A stretch of DNA of 44,217 nucleotides from an uncultured Lachnospiraceae bacterium (GTDB lineage Bacteria > Bacillota > Clostridia > Lachnospirales > Lachnospiraceae): assembly GCA_910579085.1 (NCBI GenBank), contig CAJTRU010000022.1, positions 1-44,217 of the forward strand. The letters run 5' to 3'. A program made the translations under genes and the position numbers. A model generated the notes under the pieces. The model searched no databases, was not told where the DNA came from, and saw nothing but the letters and a program-made list of their open reading frames with translations. Below, piece by piece: positions 25,975 to 32,768 of this stretch (positions are counted from its first letter, which is position 1; each line of letters starts with the position of its first letter).

Positions 25975-27279
25975 TTATACCACTGCTGGGTTAATCTCAA
26001 CAAGCCCTGCATCTTTTAAATACTGTAGTGACATCATAATGCCAAATTTTGCATGGTACCATGTAAGCCCTCCCTGGAAATAAACTGCATATGGAGGTTC
26101 TACAGGGCCATCAGCACTCAGTTCTATTGATGAACCTTGTATAAATGCGCCTGCTGCCATTATAACATCACTGTGGTATCCTGGCATTGCATATGGTTCA
26201 GGTGCAACATGGCTGTCTACAGGTGAAGCAGCCTGTATACCTTTACAGAAAGAAATAAGTGCTTCTTTTGAACCAAGGGTTACAGCCTGTATTATATCAT
26301 ATCTTGGCGTGCCTGCGGAAGGAACAACATTAAATCCAAGTTTTTCATACAGGCTTGCTGCAAATACTGCACCCTTAAGCGCTCCTGCAGTAACAACAGG
26401 TGCAAGGAAAAGCCCTTGGAAAAACGGCCTGTTAAGCCCAAGAGTTGCTCCGACCTCCTTGCCAAGCCCTGGTGCTGTAAGCCTGTATGCGCACATATCT
26501 ACCAGTTCTTTCCTGCCTGCAATATAACCGCCTATAGGTGCAAGACCGCCCCCTGGATTCTTAATAAGAGACCCTGCACAAAGGTCTGCACCTGCCTCTA
26601 TCGGCTCTGTCCTCTCCACAAACTCGCCATAACAGTTATCAACCATACATATTACATCTGGCTTAATAGATTTTATAAATGACACAAGTTCTTTTATCTG
26701 TGCTACAGAAAATGTAGGCCTTGGCTCATATCCTTTTGACTTTTGTATTGTGACAAGCTTCGTTTTTTCATTAATTGCTGCTTTTACCGCATCATAATCA
26801 AATGTGCCATCAGGAAGCAGGTCTGCCTGCCTGTATGTTATGCCAAATTCCTTAAGTGAACATGGCGGGTTATCATCTTTAATCCCTATAACACCTTCCA
26901 GTGTGTCATATGGCCTGCCTACAGGTGACAGAAGTTCATCCCCTGGCCTTAAAATAGCAGAAAGGGCAACTGTAAGGGCATGTGTCCCGCAAGTAAGCTG
27001 TGGGCGTACAAGAGCCGCCTCTGCACCAAATATTTCTGCATACACAGCCTCTAAAGTTTCCCTTCCTATGTCATCATACCCATAACCTGTTGAAGATTCA
27101 AAACATGCAGTACTTGTCCTGTGTTTGCGCAAAGCAAGAAGTACCTTCATCTGGTTATACTCCGCAACCCTGTCTATCTCTTCAAACCGTTCTTTTAACC
27201 CCATCTGTATATTATTACAAAAATTATATACATCTTCATCTATCCCAGCCGTAAGGCAATAATCTTTTAAAATATCCAT
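25975..27279 (-). CDS. PLP-dependent methionine gamma-lyase family (aluminium-resistance) protein
   Basis: A 434-residue fold-type I PLP enzyme of the PF06838 group, named after an aluminium-resistance phenotype and distantly related to cystathionine/methionine gamma-lyases. The TACFESSTGYGYDDIGRETLE segment, LTCGTHALTVALSAILRPGDELL, and the PLP-lysine region CAGSLIKNPGGGLAPIGGYIAG are visible. The true substrate is not established. The ATG at 27279 has GGGAG about 9 bases upstream; an ATG at 27333 lacks one and lies upstream of the predicted transcription start. It is driven by its own promoter at 27324-27352 and is 140 bases upstream of radC. Confidence 0.88.
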   Translation of the reverse strand: MDILKDYCLTAGIDEDVYNFCNNIQMGLKERFEEIDRVAEYNQMKVLLALRKHRTSTACFESSTGYGYDDIGRETLEAVYAEIFGAEAALVRPQLTCGTHALTVALSAILRPGDELLSPVGRPYDTLEGVIGIKDDNPPCSLKEFGITYRQADLLPDGTFDYDAVKAAINEKTKLVTIQKSKGYEPRPTFSVAQIKELVSFIKSIKPDVICMVDNCYGEFVERTEPIEAGADLCAGSLIKNPGGGLAPIGGYIAGRKELVDMCAYRLTAPGLGKEVGATLGLNRPFFQGLFLAPVVTAGALKGAVFAASLYEKLGFNVVPSAGTPRYDIIQAVTLGSKEALISFCKGIQAASPVDSHVAPEPYAMPGYHSDVIMAAGAFIQGSSIELSADGPVEPPYAVYFQGGLTWYHAKFGIMMSLQYLKDAGLVEINPAVV

Positions 27280-27323
27280 AATAAACAGCTCCCTGTATAA
27301 TATAAAAATTCTATAACTTAGAA

Positions 27324-27352
27324 AGTATAACATTTCTATTGTAAATTTTCAA
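27324..27352 (-). promoter_or_regulatory. Sigma-A promoter of the PLP lyase gene
   Basis: TTGAAA (27352-27347) is 17 bases from TATACT (27329-27324), with TG one base before the -10. The predicted start near 27317 leaves a leader of about 37 bases. It may also serve radC-mreB downstream. Confidence 0.78.
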
Positions 27353-27469
27353 GAAAATGGTTTCAAAATACCATGTCCGTTTCATAAATTTCCACATACA
27401 ACAAAGTGGATATGGGATAATTTCCAGTTATAACAACATTTGTATCCCTATGCACTGTTGTAAAACAGC

Positions 27470-27520
27470 ACAATGGCTAAACCTGGCCTGATTGTATATT
27501 GTGCCAGGTTTAGCCATTGT
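27470..27520. repeat. Perfect 18-bp palindrome (hairpin) between two genes
   Basis: 27470-27487 and 27503-27520 are exact inverted 18-mers (core AATGGCTAAACCTGGC) with a 15-base loop. It lies about 100 bases after the stop of the Rpn-type gene (minus strand) and is not directly followed by a T run on either side. A second small CTGTT/AACAG hairpin adjoins it at 27456-27469. The rest of 27353-27623 shows no other gene. Terminator or REP-like element. Confidence 0.65.
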
Positions 27521-27623
27521 ATGCGCCAGCAGATTATTCTATACTTTAAAAGAACTGCCGTTGAAACGGGTATAGATATTATAATTACTATCTAATCTGC
27601 ATATATAAACCAAGGTTACAGGC

Positions 27624-28724
27624 TTACACACGTTGTATAAGCCTCTGCTTAATCTCCGCAATATCCTCATCCTTTAATTGTGGAAAAAATTCCGTTATCT
27701 CACTTGCAGAACATCTTTCCATTTTCAATAATTTTATAACAGTGTCTTTTATATTTTTTCTCTCTTCTGCCCTGCCTTCTGCCCTGCCTTCTTCTCTGCC
27801 TTCTTCTCTGCCTTCTTCTCTTCCTTCTGCCCTTGCTTCTGCTCTTTCTTCTTCAATTTCTGACATATAATTTGCCATATCATTCAACTCCTTTCCATAT
27901 CTGCGCATAATACCATCAAATGCACTATCATGTTTTTTTAATCTCTCATCCTGAAACTTACCAGCAAACAGTAAAGAAAGATATTCCATAATACCATCAG
28001 AATTAATGATAGCTTCCTTATTATTTACAACATCCTTATCTATACAAATAAAATATAAATTCATCATACCAGAAACGCTGTCCAGCCTTTCTAAAGCTGT
28101 ACTTTTATTAGAGTCTTCACAACCAGTATTGCTTGTATTTTTTATCTGGTATCTGATAATTTTGCCAGCAAGCCCAGAACTATTATCAACCAGAGTAATC
28201 CAGATACTATATACAGGCACTAATACATCATAATTTGTATTTGTATTAATTACTGGCAACTGTTCAGTAATCATTCTGGAACAATAATATAGCCCTCTCT
28301 TAGATAGAATATAACCTGGATTTAACTTTCTTTGCATTTCTGCATCCAGTTTTATACAAAAATATGAGAAAACCTTATTTTTTTCCAAAATTGGTTTTGG
28401 AAGTCCTACCTTTACCAGAATATCAAAATATACACTGCCCTCTCCAATGGCATGGCTTTCTACAGAACTAACTTTTTCCAGGCCATCGGAAATACATACC
28501 TTATCAAAAGCAGTGTATTCAATAAGGCTTACCACTTCTTCAATAGTACAGCTGGCATATAAATCAATAGTTTCCTTTATAACTACTGCAAGTATCCTTT
28601 TAATGCCAAATACATTCTTAAAATGCTTATCAAATGTCATACCCATAAAATCATCTGTTATAGCATAAGTCCCTGTTACTGGTTTCTGGCCGGTACTAGA
28701 ACCAGAAATTGTTTTTGTTTCCAT
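27624..28724 (-). CDS. Rpn/PD-(D/E)XK nuclease family transposase-like protein
   Basis: A 366-residue protein of the Rpn group (PD-(D/E)XK nuclease-fold transposase-like family). The nuclease core is suggested by TFDKHFKNVFG near residue 30, SVYFDILVKV (about 96-105) and KLDAEMQRK (about 125-133), giving the Asp...Glu-x-Gln arrangement. Residues about 290-325 consist of Arg/Glu/Gly repeats (EGREEGREEGREEG type), encoded by a 12-base tandem repeat, as often seen in this family. The homologues promote recA-independent DNA mobility or act as regulated nucleases; the biological role here is unknown. It has a strong promoter and is flanked by hairpin repeats on both sides. Confidence 0.82.
   Translation of the reverse strand: METKTISGSSTGQKPVTGTYAITDDFMGMTFDKHFKNVFGIKRILAVVIKETIDLYASCTIEEVVSLIEYTAFDKVCISDGLEKVSSVESHAIGEGSVYFDILVKVGLPKPILEKNKVFSYFCIKLDAEMQRKLNPGYILSKRGLYYCSRMITEQLPVINTNTNYDVLVPVYSIWITLVDNSSGLAGKIIRYQIKNTSNTGCEDSNKSTALERLDSVSGMMNLYFICIDKDVVNNKEAIINSDGIMEYLSLLFAGKFQDERLKKHDSAFDGIMRRYGKELNDMANYMSEIEEERAEARAEGREEGREEGREEGRAEGRAEERKNIKDTVIKLLKMERCSASEITEFFPQLKDEDIAEIKQRLIQRV
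27770..27850. repeat. 12-bp tandem repeats inside the Rpn-type gene
   Basis: Repeated units of the type CTGCCTTCTTCT on the plus strand encode the Arg/Glu/Gly repeat of the C-terminal region. Copy number at such a site can vary by slippage without shifting the frame. Confidence 0.8.
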
Positions 28725-28807
28725 ATAACACCTCCCATATAATATATTACTTATTGCTTCCCCACAACAAAACTTAAATCTGTAATTGCCTTAGTAAAAT
28801 TTATTAA

Positions 28808-28836
28808 AGTATAACAAACAAAAACCCTTATGTAAA
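28808..28836 (-). promoter_or_regulatory. Sigma-A promoter of the Rpn-type gene
   Basis: TTTACA (28836-28831) is 17 bases from TATACT (28813-28808), with TG one base before the -10 hexamer. The predicted start near 28801 leaves a leader of about 75 bases. The region 28837-28894 upstream holds nothing else recognisable. Confidence 0.78.
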
Positions 28837-28894
28837 GGTCACAACAAAATCTCCTGTATCATAGGCTCAATCCTTCTGCTTGTGTTTGTGTTTT

Positions 28895-29015
28895 TGTGTG
28901 GGTGGACGGACAGTTTCTGTGCCAGAAGCATGGCCTTTGTCACAGAATAATTTAATAGAACACCAGAAACCTTGCATCCATCCATCAGCACAATATAACT
29001 GAAAATTATCTATCA
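28895..29015. repeat. Dispersed inverted-repeat element, copy 2 (long imperfect hairpin)
   Basis: The left arm (about 28895-28922: TGTGTGGGTGGACGGA, then GTTTCTG) pairs with the right arm (about 28964-28991: CAGAAAC, then TCCATCCATCAGCACA) over more than 20 positions, counting G-T pairs. The inner about 40 bases contain no gene. 28956-29015 match positions 1-60. It lies between the divergent Rpn-type and ychF promoters, so it does not serve as a terminator of either gene. Confidence 0.65.
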
Positions 29016-29040
29016 TATACTTTTTATTTTTTAAAAATTA

Positions 29041-29049
29041 TGATACACT
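29041..29049 (+). promoter_or_regulatory. Extended -10 candidate for ychF-lgt
   Basis: TGA followed by TACACT lies 34 bases before the ychF start; no good -35 is visible. Same arrangement (extended -10, weak -35) as upstream of arcC, the other gene that follows this repeat. Confidence 0.35.
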
Positions 29050-29082
29050 ATAAAGAGATTTGCTTAGGAGGACTAAAAATAC

Positions 29083-30180
29083 ATGAAATTAGGAATTGTT
29101 GGTTTGCCAAATGTTGGCAAAAGTACATTATTTAACTCATTAACTAAGGCTGGGGCAGAGTCAGCTAATTATCCTTTCTGTACTATTGACCCCAATATAG
29201 GCATTGTGCCTGTACCTGATGCAAGGCTTGATGTGCTTGCAAAAATGCATAACTCTGCAAAAATTGTACCAGCGGCAATAGAATTTGTTGATATAGCAGG
29301 GCTTGTAAAAGGTGCTTCAAAAGGTGAAGGCCTTGGAAACCAGTTTCTTTCCAATATCCGCGAAGTTGATGCAATTATCCATGTAGTACGCTGCTTTGAG
29401 GACAGCAATATCGTGCATGTTGACGGAAGTATTGACCCTCTGCGTGATATTGAAACAATAAACCTTGAACTTCTGTTTTCTGACCTTGAAATACTTGAAA
29501 GGCGGTACGCAAAACTTGTTAAGAGTGTAAAAGGTGATAAAACACTTGTTAAAGAAAAAGACCTTGTGGAAAACTTAAAAAAACACCTTGAAGATGGTAA
29601 AATGGCTAAAAGTTATGAAACTTCTGATGATGAGGAAACAATTCTGCTTGAAAGCTTTAACCTGCTTACTGGCAAGCCTGTTATATATGCTGCTAATGTT
29701 TCAGAAAATGAACTGGCTGATGATGCATCTGGCAACAGCTATGTAAATTCAGTAAGGGATTTTGCAAAGAATGAAGGTTCAGAAGTTTTTGTAATATGCG
29801 CACAAATAGAACAGGAAATTGCAGAACTTGATGATGAAGAGAGAAAAATGTTCCTTGATGACCTGGGTATTAATGAATCCGGACTTGAAAAAATGATACG
29901 TGCCAGCTATTCGCTTCTTGGGCTTATAAGTTATATAACTTCTGGCGAAATGGAAACAAAAGCATGGACAATTAAAAAAGGCACAAAAGCGCCACAGGCA
30001 GCGGGCAAAATCCATTCAGACTTTGAAAGAGGATTTATACGTGCAGAAGTAGTAAGTTATGATAACCTTACAGAACAGGGAAGCATGGCTGCCGCAAAAG
30101 AAAAAGGGCTTGTGCGTTCTGAAGGTAAAGAATATATAGTACAGGACGGGGATGTTATATTATTCCGCTTTAATGTATAG
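29083..30180 (+). CDS. ychF: Redox-regulated ATPase YchF
   Basis: Obg-related P-loop protein (OLA1 in eukaryotes) that prefers ATP and associates with ribosomes. G1 GLPNVGKST is at residues 7-15, DIAGLVKGASKGEGLGNQFLSNIREVDAI (G3 region) at about 66-94, and the C-terminal TGS domain includes AWTIKKGTKAPQAAGKIHSDFERGFIRAEV. 365 residues, normal. AGGAGG lies 12 bases before the ATG. First gene of a two-gene operon with lgt (14-base gap). Confidence 0.96.
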   Translation: MKLGIVGLPNVGKSTLFNSLTKAGAESANYPFCTIDPNIGIVPVPDARLDVLAKMHNSAKIVPAAIEFVDIAGLVKGASKGEGLGNQFLSNIREVDAIIHVVRCFEDSNIVHVDGSIDPLRDIETINLELLFSDLEILERRYAKLVKSVKGDKTLVKEKDLVENLKKHLEDGKMAKSYETSDDEETILLESFNLLTGKPVIYAANVSENELADDASGNSYVNSVRDFAKNEGSEVFVICAQIEQEIAELDDEERKMFLDDLGINESGLEKMIRASYSLLGLISYITSGEMETKAWTIKKGTKAPQAAGKIHSDFERGFIRAEVVSYDNLTEQGSMAAAKEKGLVRSEGKEYIVQDGDVILFRFNV

Positions 30181-30194
30181 TATTGGAGGCTTAT

Positions 30195-31061
30195 ATGGGA
30201 GCAGATATAAGATTTCCACATTTAGGCATAGAAATAGAAGAACTTGGCAAAAGCTTTTCCATTGGAGGGTTCTCTATAGCCTTTTATGGAATAATCATAT
30301 CGCTTGGCATGTTATGCGGTTATCTTGTGGCAGCACGCCAGGCAGAAAGAACAGGGCAGAACAAAGAACTTTACCTTGACCTTGCATTATGGGACATTGT
30401 ATTTGCAATTATAGGTGCAAGACTGTATTATGTTATATTTAGCTGGGATTATTACAGTAAAAACCCTGGCGAAATATTTAATATACGCGGAGGCGGCCTC
30501 GCAATTTATGGCGGGGTTATAGCAGGTGTAATAACTACATTTGTATTTTCCAGAATAAAGAAAGTACCTTTTTTAAGGCTTGCTGATACTGCATGTACAG
30601 GCCTTTTAACTGGCCAGATAATAGGCAGGTGGGGAAATTTCTTTAACAGGGAAGCCTTCGGCGGATATACAGACAGCCTTTTTGCAATGCAGCTTAAAAT
30701 GCAGGATGTAAATAAGTCCTACATTTCTGGTGAATTATACAGCCATATCAAGACTGTAGATGGTACTAGTTATATACAAGTACACCCTACATTTTTATAT
30801 GAGTCTGTATGGAATATATTTGTGCTGGTTATAATACTATTATTTACCAGGCATAGAAAATATGACGGGCAGCTTTTTCTTATATACCTTCTTGGGTATG
30901 GCGCTGGCAGGGTATGGATAGAAGGGCTTAGGACAGACCAGCTTCTTTTCCCAGGAACAGGCATTGCAGTTTCCCAGATACTTTCTGGTGTATTAGTAAT
31001 TTCAACTGCTGCCCTGCTTATATATAAAACATTTAAAAAACAAAAAGATACTGCCATTTAA
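30195..31061 (+). CDS. lgt: Prolipoprotein diacylglyceryl transferase
   Basis: Polytopic membrane enzyme transferring diacylglycerol from phosphatidylglycerol to the lipobox cysteine of prolipoproteins. Family signature GQIIGRWGNFFNREAFGG is visible mid-protein; so are GGLAIYGGVIAG and the late GAGRVWIEGLRTD. Seven helices are predicted. The ATG at 30195 has GGAGG 6 bases upstream; the TTG at 30183 would erase that site. 288 residues. It supplies lipidated precursors for LspA (7920) and for the DacF-type lipoprotein. Confidence 0.95.
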   Translation: MGADIRFPHLGIEIEELGKSFSIGGFSIAFYGIIISLGMLCGYLVAARQAERTGQNKELYLDLALWDIVFAIIGARLYYVIFSWDYYSKNPGEIFNIRGGGLAIYGGVIAGVITTFVFSRIKKVPFLRLADTACTGLLTGQIIGRWGNFFNREAFGGYTDSLFAMQLKMQDVNKSYISGELYSHIKTVDGTSYIQVHPTFLYESVWNIFVLVIILLFTRHRKYDGQLFLIYLLGYGAGRVWIEGLRTDQLLFPGTGIAVSQILSGVLVISTAALLIYKTFKKQKDTAI

Positions 31062-31063
31062 AA

Positions 31064-31105
31064 AATTCCCCATAAACAATTTGACGCTTACGTTTATGGG
31101 GAATT
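31064..31105 (-). terminator. Intrinsic terminator of the HAD-GNAT gene
   Basis: AATTCCCCATAAAC (31064-31077) and GTTTATGGGGAATT (31092-31105) form a perfect 14-bp stem. Reading the minus strand the stem ends in TTTTTT, a standard terminator 33 bases after the HAD-GNAT stop; it also caps lgt from the other side. Confidence 0.9.
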
Positions 31106-31137
31106 CCAGTTTGCTATTTCTTATTTCCTGCTTCTTT

Positions 31138-32319
31138 TTATTCCTTTGTAATAACATACAAAAATGATTTGCGGTTATTATGCACAAACTCTTTTTCGCA
31201 TTTCATGCCAAGCTTCTGCGCTGTCTTAATTGAACGTGAATTGTCTGTGTCTATTACTGCCACTATCCTGTGGATATCCAGTTCCTCATATGCGTACCTT
31301 AATACTGCATTACAGCACTCAAGTGCATAACCATAGCCCCAGTGCTGGCTGTCCAGAAGATATGAAAGCATTATCTCACCTTTGCCATCTATCATATGGT
31401 TCTCAATACCGCACCTTCCTATAAGGCGCCCTGTTGTCTTACTAAACACACCCCATAACCCATAACCATAAAATGAATATACATTCTGTATATATGCCTT
31501 CTGCTTCTCTATCTCATTTTCCATATAATCGTCTATGTTCTCTATGTATTTCCTTACCTGCGGGTCAGTATAAACTGGATATATTTCTTTTATATCAGAA
31601 ACCGCAAGCTCACGGATAACCAGTCTTTTTGTAGATGTTATATTAACAGGAAGCCCCTGTGAACGCTGTAATGTATATTCAAAAAAATGTACACTTAAAT
31701 TAACAAAACTCTCAATTAATACATCTGCTTTTTTAAGTGACTGTTCTCCTGAATCCGGGTTTATATATCCTGCACAGGCTATTCCTGCTGTTTTAGCTGC
31801 TTCAATCCCAAACTCTGAGTCTTCTATAACAATAGTTTCTTTAGCAGATACCCCAAGCTTTGAAAGTGCAAGTTCAAAAATGTCAGGTGCTGGTTTTGGA
31901 TTTTTTACATTTGAACTTGAAACCAGCTTGTCAAAATACTTCTTAATATTCAGTGCCTTTACAGTATCTTCTATCTCCTGTGCTGATGATGAAGAAGCAA
32001 CAGCAAGCTTATAGCCAGCTTTATACAGCCTTTTTATAAGTTCTGTAATACCATCTATAACGGGGTATCCCTGTTTTAATATAATTTCTTTTTTAGCCTT
32101 GTTCATTTCAAGCAAAAGCTCTTCAACTGTACTATCTATGCCAAAACGTTTAACTGCGTCTTCACACATGCTTTTTGTAGAACTCCCAATAAACCCTTTA
32201 CAATAAGAAATATCTACATCAGCATTGTATTTTTTAAATACTGCCAGTGCAGCATCGGCATGGCTTGGTTCACTATTTATAATAACCCCGTCCATATCAA
32301 ATATAATTGCTTTTAACAT
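31138..32319 (-). CDS. HAD hydrolase-GNAT acetyltransferase fusion protein
   Basis: One continuous 393-residue reading frame with two domains. Residues 1 to about 215 form a HAD subfamily IA phosphatase/phosphomutase: motif I IIFDMDGVIINSEP (5-18), cap domain, motif II VASSSSA, motif III NPKPAPDIF and motif IV IEDSEFGIEAAKTAG. Residues about 228-393 form a RimJ/RimL-like N-acetyltransferase, starting TKRLVIRELAVSDI and including LIGRCGIENH, HWGYGYALECCNAVLRYAYEE (acetyl-CoA loop) and DTDNSRSIKTAQKLGM. Neither domain looks broken. Substrates cannot be inferred. It is a single gene with its own promoter, a hairpin in its leader and a terminator; AGGAGG precedes the ATG. Confidence 0.88.
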   Translation of the reverse strand: MLKAIIFDMDGVIINSEPSHADAALAVFKKYNADVDISYCKGFIGSSTKSMCEDAVKRFGIDSTVEELLLEMNKAKKEIILKQGYPVIDGITELIKRLYKAGYKLAVASSSSAQEIEDTVKALNIKKYFDKLVSSSNVKNPKPAPDIFELALSKLGVSAKETIVIEDSEFGIEAAKTAGIACAGYINPDSGEQSLKKADVLIESFVNLSVHFFEYTLQRSQGLPVNITSTKRLVIRELAVSDIKEIYPVYTDPQVRKYIENIDDYMENEIEKQKAYIQNVYSFYGYGLWGVFSKTTGRLIGRCGIENHMIDGKGEIMLSYLLDSQHWGYGYALECCNAVLRYAYEELDIHRIVAVIDTDNSRSIKTAQKLGMKCEKEFVHNNRKSFLYVITKE

Positions 32320-32359
32320 AATAAAACGCCTCCTTTTATAAAATTTGCCTTAAATAATT

Positions 32360-32393
32360 GTTCCGCTGGCATACACGTAGACGCCAGCGGAAC
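32360..32393 (-). other. Strong hairpin in the HAD-GNAT leader
   Basis: GTTCCGCTGGC (32360-32370) and GCCAGCGGAAC (32383-32393) are perfect 11-bp inverted arms with a 12-base loop, GC-rich in an AT-rich region. It sits between the promoter at 32417-32445 and the gene start at 32319, followed on the minus strand by AATTATTT, so it could attenuate the transcript or terminate readthrough from the feo operon. Confidence 0.6.
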
Positions 32394-32416
32394 TTATGAA
32401 AAAGAAAGGTAGCTTT

Positions 32417-32445
32417 ATTATATATCAGTACAAGGAAAAATGCAA
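32417..32445 (-). promoter_or_regulatory. Sigma-A promoter of the HAD-GNAT gene
   Basis: TTGCAT (32445-32440) is 17 bases from TATAAT (32422-32417). The predicted start near 32410 gives a leader of about 90 bases containing the hairpin. Confidence 0.75.
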
Positions 32446-32563
32446 TAATAAAAACATATTTTTGTCATAAAATTGCCATCTTTTTTGCTACTATCTGCCA
32501 TATTTATATCCAGATGCTTCTTTTATACATAGCTTCCTTTATACATATTTAGAATATATTCTG

Positions 32564-32698
32564 TTAATTACAATGCCCTTTACATCTGCTACAGTCACCC
32601 CCGCAATGTGTTTTGCCGTTTTTTCTGTCATTCACTATGCTGCGTATTGCAAAAAACACACAAATGCCAACTATTGCACCAGTTATTAATGTTCCCAT
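32564..32698 (-). CDS. FeoB-associated Cys-rich membrane protein
   Basis: A 44-residue peptide: one membrane helix (about 2-22) followed by a basic segment and a C-terminal Cys cluster (HCGGDCSRCKGHC, four cysteines). This is the FeoB-associated Cys-rich membrane family found after feoB in many Firmicutes, proposed to assist iron transfer on the cytoplasmic face. The ATG at 32698 has GAGGTGG 6 bases upstream; the longer reading from 32755 is not supported. It ends the feo operon, 70 bases after feoB. Confidence 0.85.
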   Translation of the reverse strand: MGTLITGAIVGICVFFAIRSIVNDRKNGKTHCGGDCSRCKGHCN

Positions 32699-32768
32699 AA
32701 GCCACCTCAGTTCTTTATATTTATTTAAAATCAAATTGATATCTGCAACCCACATTCCCTCAAGCAGC

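Noticed and set aside
27770..27850. Possible CRISPR array
   Set aside because: The units are 12-base contiguous coding repeats without spacers, in frame with the Rpn-type protein.
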